A stretch of DNA of 64,000 nt from Trileptium ribeirensis (Eukaryota; Nematoda; Enoplea; Enoplida; Thoracostomopsidae): NCBI GenBank assembly GCA_030248225.1, contig JASANE010011753.1, forward strand, positions 25,216-89,215. Direction: 5' to 3'. The notes beneath the pieces are model-generated. The model worked only from the letters and a program-made list of their open reading frames with translations, ran no database searches and was not told where the DNA came from. The translations under genes were made by a program, and so were the position numbers. Below, piece by piece: positions 22,936 through 33,957 of this stretch (position 1 is the first letter of the stretch; each line of letters starts with the position of its first letter).

Positions 22936-24660
22936 GAAAGAGGTACAACTATTGCAGGTTCACATCCAATAAATGTTGCGGGTGCACCACGTTTAGCAAG
23001 GTCATCAGCAATTTCGTTACCTGTAAAATCACTATGTCCGGGAATCCATGCTAACGTTACTTGATTATATGTTAGTAATTTATCTAGCGACAGCCTACAT
23101 TGCCTAACTATGTCAGACTTAATTGAGCAACTTGTAATAGCTTTAATAGCAGCTTGACTATCACTAAACATGATAACATGCGTCTTAACTCGTCTACCCA
23201 TTAGGTACGATACACACTGATCAATGGCTGTAACTTCTGACTGAAAAATACTACAATATTGACCTAAGGAAATATACTATTGGGAGAAGTTTGGAATATA
23301 AATCCCTACACCTGAACCTCTGTTAGTTGTATTACCATGATCCAAGCGCGAACCGTCTGTAAAGCAAACTATTGCTTTACTACACATATAATCGTCTAGA
23401 TTAATCAGCTCTATTTGGTATAACAAAGGAACATTCAAAGTTAGACAAAAGTTCTTTTTTGCACCGGTCTGAAGGTATGTTAATAACAGAAATTGCTTCA
23501 GTAGCAGTACTAGCAATCGTGCAATGTTCTATATTAAGACACTGACCCCAATAATTAGAGACTTTTAATCGGCTGAATTCTTTTAAAGCAGCTTCCAAAC
23601 ACTTAAGTGGCAATGGTTTTAAATTTGTAATAGCTTCCATGCCCTGTGTATGGGTTGATTTCAGGGCACCAGTTATATATAGCAGGGCAAGCGTTTCAAT
23701 TCTATTAAGATAATTTCTATTGGTCTGGATAGTTGTTTTATGCCACCATACAATAACACCATGTAAAAAGCTGGACAAGACAACAGCTTCATATAAGTAT
23801 AACAGGAATTTTGGCCTAACACCCAATTCCTACCAGAAAATTGTCGACAGATAATTAACTTACGTATAGCTATCTTATAAACATGCTGAACGTGAGGTTT
23901 CCAGTACAGTTTACTATCCAGTATTGCACCTAAGTACTGAACTTCCGATTTGGAATCCATTACATTATCCATAGTTAGAATTGGCAACACCTCTTGGTTA
24001 CGTTTGCGACTGAAGCAAACTAATACTGATTTGGATGGTTGTACTTTTAAACCATTTCTAGAACACCAGTAATCAACTGTTTTCAAAGCATGTTGAAGCC
24101 TAAAACCCGCCAGTCTGACATTTGAACCTTTAGCTAATATGGCTACGTTATCAGAGTAAGCTTGTCCCAATATATATATGCCCCTGAGGCTCCACAACAG
24201 ATCATCACTCACCAAACTCCAAAGCATGGCGAAATAACACCTCATTGAGGATAACCACCGTTAACTCTGACATGAACAGTACCAGTCATAATAGATGCTA
24301 CTTCAATCAGATTTTTAGCATGTTTATTATAAACGTACATAGAGAAACCGGAATGTGAAATCTGCAAAGCGCTTCTTCAATAGCCTTAAAAGATGCTTTA
24401 TTGAAGCCACGCTAATGTCCAGAAAAGCACCAATGATACTATTGCAGTTAGAAAAATCTTGCTCTACGTTATTAACTAAATTGTGAAGAGCTGTGTTAAC
24501 AGATTTCCCGGCTATATAGCCATGTTGATTACGCTTCAGTGGATAACTGCAGAGTATTTTTTCCCGAATATACCTATCTATTATTTTCACCATTATTTTA
24601 AGCATGGACGATGTTAAACTTATAGGTCTATAAGCCTTAGGTGACATATAGTCATCTTTA
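22936..24660 (-). pseudogene. LINE B2: RT and RNase H, 5'-truncated and interrupted
   Basis: Minus strand. 24647-24327 carries KAYRPISLTSSMLKI and NQHGYIAGKSVNTALH (RT fingers/palm). 24245-23673 has a WSLVSDDLLW helix, the catalytic box as AYSDN instead of SDD, GLKVQPSKS and VQYLGAILDSKL. 23826-23401 has the ITGALKSTHTQGM connection. RNase H spans 23516-22936, with FTDGS, a stop at 23277, FQSEV, FSDSQAA, and WIPGHSDFTGNEIADDLAKRG. LINE C interrupts it just after a CEPAIVVPLS segment. The changed RT box and stops make it inactive. Confidence 0.82.
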
Positions 24661-26170
24661 TAACCAAGAGTTCATCAACCACTGTGCTCCACTGGAGTGG
24701 AGATAGCACGCCTCCTTAGAGGAATCCTCAGGAAGCTTTTACAGTGCATCTAGCCACCTCCAATTCAGCTGTTATACTTCTTGTTGAAAGCAATTCTGGT
24801 AGCCTGTACTTGACACACATTGCAATTGGCCGGTTCTTTCGAACGTCAAGGACAAAAGAAACCCTAGTACAGTCGAACGCATCAGATATGTCCAGAAATA
24901 CTGCAACTGAATATTTGCCAATGTTCATTTGGCATTCAATCCAAGATGCCGTAAACTTAAGAGCCGAAATGGTACGTCGGTCTGGTTTGTAGGCATGCTG
25001 GTTTTCATGTAGGGGAACCCCCTCTAAAACTACATTTCTTATATATATAACTGTTTAGAATCTTTTGCAATGCTTTCAACAAACGACGAGAGGCTTATCG
25101 TACGATACGACTTAGAGTCAGTATAGTCGGCTTTGCTCGGGTTCGGAATAAAAATCATTTTGCTTTGTCTCCAAGACTGAAACATATAACCTAGTCGAAG
25201 ACGCGATCTATAAATAGTTACCGAAATATCCACTATCTGCTCAATGCAAGTATGCAACAGAATCGGATAAATCATATCCAGAACCTGTGCTTTATAAGCC
25301 ACAAAGCTTCTTACTGATTCAGTCACCTTCTTCTGATTAATCATATTATTTATTAAATCCATGTCATGTCGACTGGTTCTAATAGGCCTATTCCTGTCAA
25401 CAAAATTAACCCCATCGTCAGCCTCACACCCTAGTACGTGAGTACGCATCATTACTTCCAGAGTACATCTTCATCGCTATCACAAAAAGTCAATTTCCGT
25501 CTCTGATCCTTCCCAACACATTGTAATTATTCTTTTTCACAATCTTGTTTGTTCTGTTACTTTCCGGAAATGAATTAATCGAGTCACAGAATTTCGTCCA
25601 TGTTTCCAATTTCATATCTTTAATCAGGCACTTATACTGATTTTGCAACATCCTATATTTGTTCAATCTTCTTAAGTCACCATATTTAACCGCCATTCTA
25701 TAGACTTTTTCTTACTACTTGCTAACTTCTCATTCCACCAACTATTGCGATTCGCCCGATTAGATTTCATGGGACAATTGTCTCCGTCGTTCGATTAACA
25801 TACTAGTTAATGTCATATCAATAACTTCTCGTCTACTGCGAATCACAAAATTCTGCTGTTTACCCCGATCAACAATCCAAAGATTGGTAGTCAAGAGAAA
25901 GACTTCCAGTCCTTCCCACTCCCTTTGTTACTGCTCCATATCATGTGAGCATTAGTATCACAACATATTATCAATTGTATTGCCTTATTTTTGCAAAAAC
26001 TAAATTCTTCAGGTTTTTCCTAGGCAGCCCATCTTTCTCATAATAGGGCAAGTACATAGATGCAAGGTAGAGGTTCCGCGTTCCGCCATTTATATTGATC
26101 CAAATTTTTATTACAACAGAATCGCCGTCTGCAAACTGGTTAATAAAACTGGCAATAAGCTCTTATGAAG
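24661..26170 (-). pseudogene. LINE B1: endonuclease remnant, linker and RT N-terminal half
   Basis: Minus strand, read from about 26170. FADGDSVVIKI, an LASMYLPYYEK stretch and CCDTNAHMIW are endonuclease motifs. 25696-25490 is the basic linker (YRMLQNQYKCLIKDMK). 25452-25039 holds RT fingers (FIPNPSKADY, YRTISLSSF). 24928-24728 has VAVFLDISDAFD, and GGVLSPLQW lies near 24700. It then joins LINE B2, which restarts at an earlier RT motif, so the two cannot be one continuous element. Many stops and frame changes; older than B2. Confidence 0.75.
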
Positions 26171-27630
26171 CAAATATAACAGTTCAAGTTTTAGTTTTTG
26201 AACTCAAACTATACACAAACAGTACAACAGGTCTGATAAATTAAAATCCTTTTACAGCGTAACATGCGACTTTTAAGCTGTATATTTGTTTCATTTAGCA
26301 ATGACAAACCAAACCTGGTTTTGCATTCAATAAACGGTACGACCGAACCAGCTTGGCATCAAAAAATTTAGATGATACCCATGCTCGGCAAAACCGGTTT
26401 AATGACAGTAAATTGTTACGATGATAGCATATTACATTGTAATTAATCATGGATACACTACAATAAACATCTATTTATATTTAAAATTGACACAATTTTA
26501 AGACTATATATGCATTTTTAAAAATATTAGACACAAAAATTTTCCTACTTTGCGCTGACAATATTTATCAATGAGATTGTATTTATGTATATATATAAAA
26601 ATATATTTACCAAAATAGAAATATAAATTAATCAAAATATAACGTTTTAGGCAGAGCAAGTGAAAACAGTCCCAAAATGAACCACAGTGACCCAATTACC
26701 GATCGCTTCCGCCATTGATATACAACCCGTTTACCGAAAATTTGCCATGTTTCATGCAGTCTCAATTTCATAATCTGTTTCCAAATGAAAGACACGATTC
26801 ACCAAAACGATTATCCAAAAACAAATTGACCTATTGGAAACACCAAGGTTCAGTGGAGGCTGTGTGTGCTACATAAAACCTATGTTCTTTTTATATATAA
26901 TACAGCTGTCGTTCTCCGCTGTGCTGTCCAATCCAGAAGGTGTTGTTATTACAGGTGAAGAGCCAATGTTTTATAAGTAATGATCGAGGTAGGTCTATGC
27001 GCCTAACTACGTTAATTATATAACTAGTAACTCGCGAAGCGCGGGAAATCAAGCGAATGTGGCTATTTTGCGATTTTAGACGATTTTGTGGTTCAAAATT
27101 CAGGTCCCTAACCCAGCTTAACGTCCCATGATAGCTATTATATACTTTAATGATAATGCTACGGTCATGTATCAAAACCTACAAACTCTTTATTTTTCAT
27201 CCAATGACCAAAAGACAAAAACTTTTGAAATATATATTCAAAAATTTTAATAAAAATACGAGATATTTTTACACAGTAATGCCCTAAGACTTGTCTTATT
27301 TGATGCATACCACGCATATACAACTTCTTTAATCATATTTAGCAACCGCGAAAGCCTATATACACGGTTGATTGACCTACATACATCTGTATGGGAAACG
27401 TGGTGAAATTGACTATTTTTGGCGCCAAAATTTACCAAATTATGCTACAGACACCGACCCGCAGTGTTAATAACAGTCAATATGGGGTTAAAACAATCAA
27501 AGCAAGTCGTTTAACGTGGTAAATAACCGTATAATCACATCGTTCACCCAACAAACAAAACTTACTTTGCAAAATTTTTGAAATTTTTTACTTTTTCCGG
27601 GTATGTTATAAACTGTGGAACGTTACTCCA
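26171..27630. other. AT-rich stretch without a recognisable gene
   Basis: No frame with a known domain. The four frames here (63-107 codons) are all on the minus strand, Ile/Phe/Tyr-rich and fortuitous. No repeat clearly shared with other parts of the window. Confidence 0.45.
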
Positions 27631-27639
27631 ACACGGAAG

Positions 27640-28318
27640 GTCTGGCAAAAATGCATGACAGCAAAGTTGTACCTCTTGGTAAGTTGTTTTGAAAAAAGCA
27701 AGGAACGACAAGAAAAGTTGACACATCGACGTAAAGAACAAATAGATAGAGTGTTGTGGTAACCAATCGAACGAGCGATCCGGAAAAGAATGCATTACGA
27801 ACAAAAAGAAGGTCCAACAGAGACGAAATAGATACGGCAAAAAAACAATATTGGCAAACGAACCAAAACCAGTACATCGAAGCAAAGGAGCAATCCGCCA
27901 CGATACGACCCACTAAAACCAGCACAACAGGCGAAAAGCGTAAAAGAAGCGGTTCCAAAAAAGCAGAGATCCTGTAAAAAAAGACCGAAGCCACCACAAG
28001 AACAACATGAATCCGGAAGCGACCCCCAAATATCGGTGGAAACGGTACTAGTAACAAAAGCCGAGCGGAAAGCGTTGGAAAAAACGATAAACAAGATCGA
28101 ACGATCAAAGAAAAAGAAGAAGCGTTACAAATGACGATGATCGAATTGAAGAACGTTCAAGAATTGCCTCAACCTGTCGGGACAACGCGGAGAAGCCCCG
28201 GGACAAGCTAAGAACAACGTTCAATGTCAATTACAAAAGGCGCGTGAAGAAGTGACATTAGCACACGAGGAAATATTGGGACTACAAACCCAACTGAGCG
28301 AAATACAGGAGAAGACTA
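27640..28318 (+). pseudogene. Fragment of gypsy-element ORF3 in opposite orientation
   Basis: Plus-strand sequence from about 27660 (CACATCGACGTAAAGAACAA, TAGATAGAGTGTTGTGG) matches, at roughly 75-80%, the coding strand of the minus-strand ORF3 near 30490-30400. The end (28225-28318, a segment reading LQKAREEVTLAHEEILGLQT) matches the coiled-coil part at about 29170-29310. It keeps the block order but omits much between, so it is a deleted second copy. A stop codon interrupts the Glu/Arg/Gln-rich frame. The 161-codon frame on its opposite strand is a shadow. Confidence 0.7.
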
Positions 28319-28520
28319 TTTTTGCTGGGGTGATTTGCATAACATGAAATCATTTTACGTATTAGCTAACTTATACTTAACTTTAATTTTAGTTTAATTT
28401 ACTCTGGCTTATGATCTCGCGAAATTAGCGGAAGTAGCTTCGGGACTTATACTCTTACATGTTGTTTAATAATTGTCGTTTTTAAATCTGAAAAGCCTAC
28501 TTAGCTTGTCTTTATCGTTA

Positions 28521-29030
28521 GCCCCGGGTTATTTTAGAGGGGAGAAGGGGGCGACCCCACGGATCGGCTCCCCCCATAAACACCGACCCCTACGTTTTCG
28601 CAAAAACGACCCCTTAAAATTTACGTTTTTTTTTCAAAAAATTAATCCCTTAAGGGGTCACTAGAAAATTTAAAAATGGCTGAAAAAAATTGTTAAATTG
28701 TAAAAACGGTAATATTTCGATTTTAAAAACCTGTATAACGTAACTCTGAAATACGTAACAATATATACACGCATATCGTATGCTAAACGATCAATTATTT
28801 TGGTCACCAAACCTAAAATATGCATGTATATATAAATATTATGGCCAAAACTGAAAAAACCAGCGCCACAGCGGTATGTTGGGACACCTGAAAGAAAAAA
28901 TATATTGTATTAATTTTTATAAAATTACTGACCCTTAAGGGGTCATGACCCCTTGCTACTGACCCCTTAGGGGCCAGTAAATTTTTCCGTTTATTGACCC
29001 CTATCCGGGAGGGCCTAAAATAACCCCGGG
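28521..29030. mobile_element. ~510-bp MITE with CCCCGGG..TTATTTTAG inverted ends
   Basis: The left end reads GCCCCGGGTTATTTTAGAGG and the right end, reverse-complemented, ACCCGGGGTTATTTTAGGCC. The interior is non-coding and rich in GACCCCT/AGGGGTC motifs (CTTAAGGGGTCATGACCCC near 28934). Size, inverted termini and lack of an ORF indicate a MITE. Flanking bases read TTA left and TCA right, so a 3-bp target duplication is uncertain. Confidence 0.65.
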
Positions 29031-29168
29031 TCAGCATATGTGTTATATTTGGCGGCTGTTTTAATTATGTTTTCAAGGCTTTGAGGTCGAAGTGTGGATT
29101 GTACTCGTAGTCGATTACGAATCTTTGAGTGGCTTCACTTTGTCCCGGTTTTGATTGCTGTTCTTTGA

Positions 29169-32100
29169 TCATTTGCTGCAATTCTTTATTTGATGTTCTT
29201 TTGTAGCCACTTGGTTTTGCATTTGGCTTAATTGGGTCTGGATTCCCACTATTTCTTCTCGTGCCGAAGTCATTTCTCTGCGGAACTCTTGTAGTTGCCT
29301 TTGAATGTTCTTCAGACTCCTCCCGTTATCGTGACAAGGTGAGTAGCTTTGGGGGTTCTTTAATTTAATCGACAATACTTGTAACGCTTCTTCCTTTGCT
29401 TTGATTTCTTGATCCATTTTAGTGATATGATATTGACTTTGATTGAACGCTTCCGACCACTCCCAATTCGTTTCATCTTTTTCTTGAATTTCTTTTTGTA
29501 ATTCCTGTATCCGTGCCAGTGATTGTTCTGTGTGTTGGTGGAGTTTTGTTGTTTGTTTTCCGGATCCATTGCTTCTATTTGTTTCTGTTGCAACTGTGCA
29601 ATTTATTGATCCCTCTTCATCAGATCTTGCTTCAGACATTTCCACAGTTCTTTGAACGTTCTAACTCTTTTGGTATGGGCTTCCTGTACCTTCCTTCGTT
29701 TTTCATGTTCGGTATTATACTTCTCTGCCCATATTCTTTCGTTCGTTTCGATCGTCTTGTCTGCTTCATTAACCTTTTCTTGGATTACGCTTTGAATCGT
29801 TCTGATTTCCACAAACACTATATCTTTCGGTACGAACGATTCTTTTTCATACATGGCCAGTTTCCTTTCGGAATCTATTAATGCTTCCACCACTTTCTCG
29901 TCGATTGTTATTAATTCGGGACTTTGTATTGATTGTCCCGATTCAGTCGATGTTATGCTCGATTGACTATGGTGGTGTCGTTGTTCTGGTCCCGATAGTT
30001 TTCTAGTACTCGTTCCTTCTATTTCTGACGTTGGTGTTGTAGTCGAATTTCCAAGCGTACTGCCATTAAGCGTTCAATTGAAGACCATTGTCTTGATGTA
30101 CCGATCGGCGGTATTATCGGTTCCGGTTTTGAACGTTGGTATTGTTGTTTATTTCACTGCTTTCCGTTCGGCACTTGTAATCGGTACAATTTCTACCGAT
30201 CTTCTGGTATCACTTTCGTGTCCATGTTGTCCTTGTTGTTGTTTCGGTCCTTCAATTCGAGGATCTTTACTTTTTGGGACCAGTTCTTTTAAACTTCCTA
30301 CCACTGGTTGTTGTTGTGGGACTTTTTCATACAGTCTTGGAATTGTTCCTTTACCTCGGTCTCTCGGTTCTTTTGGAGGTTGCAATTCTTGAGGTTGTTG
30401 TTGTTCTTGCTCGTCCAGCATTCTTTTTCGAATTGCTCGTTCATGGGGTCGCCACAATGCCCGATCTATTTGTTCTTGACGGCGATGTGTCCACTTTTCG
30501 TTTAATTCTCTCTTTTCTTTCTTTATAAGCTTTATGTACTTGATTTCTTTCTTCTTCCGATGTCGGTCTGCCGTTTCCATCTTCGTCCACGAAATTCCGT
30601 TCCGACCAATACACCATGAGCAAACTCCAATTTTTATTCGGTATTCATCCATTTGACGATTTCTACGTCAAGCCCGTACTTTGCTGCTTTTTCTTCGCAT
30701 TTTTGTGTAACTGTCTGTGTCTTTCGCAGCCATGGTGCACCTACTACACTTGGTGCTGATTCGATTTTTTTCGAACTTCCTTGTGTTGGATTTCTCCCAT
30801 ATTGATATCGTCGTCTTCCCCTCAACACTGGTTCTCGATATTCGTATCGTTTGGATGACGGATAATAGTGACTCGGTTGCTGTTCTGGCCTTTTTCTCCT
30901 ACTGGATGAATGTCGCGATCTTGGTCGACTCGACTGAATTGATATCTTCGTTTTGAAGGCTTCTCTTCTCGGCGCTCAGATGGTTCTGAGTATTTGCGTC
31001 TACCTTCTGTAGACTTCCGTCGTGAAGATCTCGATCGACCTTTTGATTTCTGTTCTTTGTGTTCCTGACCCGTTTTCAGCTTTTGATACGTTCGTTCGGC
31101 TACTTCCATTGCTGTTAGTCGTGGTGTTTTATCTTCTCCTTCTTTCGTTTTCTGTGCTTTTTTTGCTAGTGGTTCATCATCGTCATCTTCATCTAGTCGA
31201 GACCTTTTTCTGGAGGTTCGATTTCTTTCGGTGGTGTGGTGATCGACTTCCATTGGTTCTCCACTTTGTGTTGGTTTCGGTGTTGTTTCGCTTTGTTTTG
31301 CTGTGCTTTCCCCAGATTGTACTTCCTAATGAACTGACCCCGGGCAGCTGCCAAGCTCATCGAGTCGTACTACTGATTCGGCACCTTCTTTCGGTATCGT
31401 TTCTTGTTCCGTTGCGGCTTTCTGCATTTGTGCTTGATGGTGAACTGACCCCGGACGGCTGCCAAGCTCACCAGTTTGCACCTCTTGCATATCCCCGCTT
31501 TTTGGAACTTCTTTCAACGTTTCGCCTTTTTCTTAGCGTTCTTCCTCCATTTCCTGTTGTCGCGCATATATTTGTTGATATTCTTTGATCCATGACACTA
31601 TTGGTTCTTGTGTCTTTTCCCTTCCTGTGTCGTTCCGCAGTTTATCGATTATTCTATCGATTCTATCGGTTTCGGAAAATCCGCCGCGGTTGAGTCCGAT
31701 TTCACCCGTTTGTTCTACAATTGCAGCAGGTTGTCTGCTCAACTCGTTTACGATCTCATGGTTTGTTCGTTTACTGGTATTTCGTTTGTGTATCTCGCCG
31801 AAATATCGTCATCTCTGTAGTTTGATTTTTCTTGGATATGTTTGAATCTTTCTTGTTCTTCTGCTACTTTTTCGTCGATTTGCCACAATCGGAAGCTATT
31901 GATGTCGAATATTTTTTGTTTTATTGATCGATTTGGGCGTAATTCGTACGTACTGATTACGATTTGTTGTTGTTCGCTTAACTGTGGCTTGATCTTTTGG
32001 TCGAATTTTCATTGGATTATTGTAAACGCTTCGGCTTTCTTTTGTTCTACTTCCACCGTTTGTGATTTTGCTTCTATTCGTATCTTTGGCGATCAATACC

Positions 32101-33000
32101 ATGGGTGCTTCTTTATTATCTTTTCGATCAAGCCCCATACTTCTTTATGTTCTCTTCTATTTATTGCCATTTCATTCGATCGGCACGGCATTGCAAGAAT
32201 CACCGGAAATAGTAGCGTTGCGTCACCGCTATAGTTTACCACCTGCATGATTGTCCAGGTGCTTTCTTTCCACTTTCCTCCGTGACGTTTCTGTCGGGTT
32301 GGTGCGAACAGCTTGTTGGTATCGTATATCTATTCGTCTATCGCACCCCTTCTTTTTAGGACGTATTGTTCGACCAGTTATTGGGCTGTCAACTTTTCTT
32401 GTTCACCCAGCAGTCGTTGAAGCTTATACACATCGATCGTCGACAACACTGCTGGATATCGTTGCTTTTTGAACGCTGCGTCCCATATTAGTCTTTCGGT
32501 CTCGATATCGTTCCACAGTATGATGTTGCCACCCTCTGTCTCTAGTTCTTTATAGAGTACTTCAGGTATTCGACCCTTGGATTGTGAGATTTCTATGATT
32601 CCCAACTCACCGTCGCTCGTTTGTATCGCTACGTATCGAACGTATTTTCCTGCTGTAGGGCTTGTTGTATCGTTCCAGAATTCTTCACGGATCTAATGGA
32701 GGCAATCTGAGTGGATGCCGTTTTCTTCACAAAACTCCGGAAATCTTTCTACTGTCGACGTTTTGAATTTGTAAGTTCGGATTTTTGCCACCACCATTGC
32801 GATCGACAAAACATTTGTTCGCGCCATTTGGATTATTTTGGCAAATCGCTTTGCGCTTTCTTCTGCGTCGATTACGATTGCCACTTGTCCGGTTTTAATG
32901 TTAAATCCGAACACCGTTTTGTAATCGATCCATTGTTGCCACCACCGTATGACGTGGAATTATGTTTGTTCTATCATTCGGGTTGGGCGTGAAAGTCATT
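29169..33000 (-). pseudogene. gypsy element: long unknown ORF3 downstream of pol, fragmented
   Basis: A chain of same-strand frames fills the env position. From the 5' side: 32914-32693 (FGFNIKTGQVAIVIDAEE), 32605-32378 (GIIEISQSKGRIPEVLY), 32138-31896, 31742-31533, 31517-31326, a basic Arg/Ser/Glu region with possible nuclear signals at 31253-30822 (RKRSRLDEDDDDEP), 30828-30634, 30652-30149 (Gln/Pro-rich), and coiled-coil heptads at 29893-29169 (LARIQELQKEIQEKDE). No signal peptide, membrane segment or furin site, so I do not call it Env. A second fragment on the plus strand (27640-28318) supports its being an element gene. Function unknown. Confidence 0.55.
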
Positions 33001-33004
33001 TGGC

Positions 33005-33525
33005 TTGAGTTGGTGCTAAATGGGTATAGTCGCTGAACGGCCATTCTTTTGGATTGTCGTTAGCTTTTAGTCGTTCTTTTCACGCGTTGGTTCGTTCATC
33101 AAAACATCGGTTGTTGCTCGTTACTTCTTTGGTCGTTCTTTTATCACCGATTGATTCGTTCGTCGTTAATTGTCGGTCGTAATTTCGACCGTTCGTTCAA
33201 TTGAGCCTAATTGGTCGATTCTTGGTTTTTCGTTTCGTTTGACCAGTTTTGTTACTCCGTTCGTTGACCCGTTTTGTTTCGTTCGTCCCGACATCACTTT
33301 CCTCGTCTTCCACCACCGTAATTTTTCTTACCCGTAATTCGCACGAATTATATTTGTAATGCTATAATTAATAAATAATACAATATAGTTATTACAATCA
33401 AGTATTTTTGAGATCATGTAAAAATTTAAACAATTTTGAACTATACAATTGTTCTTTTTATCTTGCTTTTGCTCCATACGTATCATCATGGGCTGTGCTT
33501 TAGAAAATGTGCTCTTGTGTTGTAT
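33005..33525. other. Short gap between PHD finger and ORF3
   Basis: About 500 bp. The 33005-33300 part reads openly on the minus strand as basic sequence with breaks (a TKRKTKNRPI-like stretch). The 33330-33420 part is AT-rich, and stops separate it from the PHD finger. It could hold the end of pol, a promoter or a splice site for ORF3; none can be shown. Confidence 0.35.
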
Positions 33526-33529
33526 AAAT

Positions 33530-33952
33530 TTTTATACAAGGGGAGCAGTACCATAACGCTTCTTGCGGATCATCTTCTAGGCCTACTCACGCTTGATGGA
33601 ACCATAGAAAACACCTATCGCATTGCACCCATTTTATAACTAGTCCTGTTTCATTGTCTTCTGGCCATGATCCTTTGCATCTTCCACAGTAATAATCTTC
33701 AGGTGCTAGAGGTTGGCGTGATTCTTTTTGAACACGTCTTAATTCGGCTTCGTAACCTGCATATTCTTCCGGATCACCACCAAAATGTTTGAATTGGGCA
33801 CAATTGTACCATTTTGGGCGTTGGGTTGCACTACCGACTTTTACTAACAAAATGTTCGGAAATTTTACTTCGACGACCCGAAAAAGTCTATCGAATTCTG
33901 GGTGATACACGCTACTACAGGGTCTCATTGAGGATATATTTGGATTTTTCAT
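33530..33952 (-). pseudogene. gypsy element: integrase C-terminus with PHD finger
   Basis: The frame 33952-33587 starts with an integrase tail (FDRLFRVVEVKFPNILLVKV, like GPY/F-type modules). It then enters a Cys-rich domain: YYCGRC, about 19 residues, VQCDRCFLWFHQ. The next codon, expected Cys, is a stop (TGA, ~33585). The same frame continues with VGLEDDPQEALWYCSPCIK to ~33530. Together this gives C-x2-C, C-x2-C, H, (C lost), W-x-C-x2-C, the cross-brace order of a PHD finger. PHD fingers read histone H3 tails; at the end of an integrase, where chromoviruses carry a chromodomain, it would be a targeting module. Confidence 0.78.
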
Positions 33953-33957
33953 TAGTA

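Noticed and set aside
27623..28108. 161-codon hydrophobic frame on the minus strand
   Set aside because: Antisense of the purine-rich ORF3 fragment, which turns Lys/Glu/Arg codons into Phe/Leu/Ser codons.
31022..31588. 188-codon plus-strand frame, Leu/Phe/Val-rich like a membrane protein
   Set aside because: Antisense of the charged ORF3 coding sequence; the same effect gives frames at 30274-30528, 31585-31845 and 34577-34939.
29169..33000. ORF3 as a retroviral-type envelope gene
   Set aside because: No signal peptide, cleavage site or transmembrane segment; the content is basic, Gln-rich and coiled-coil.
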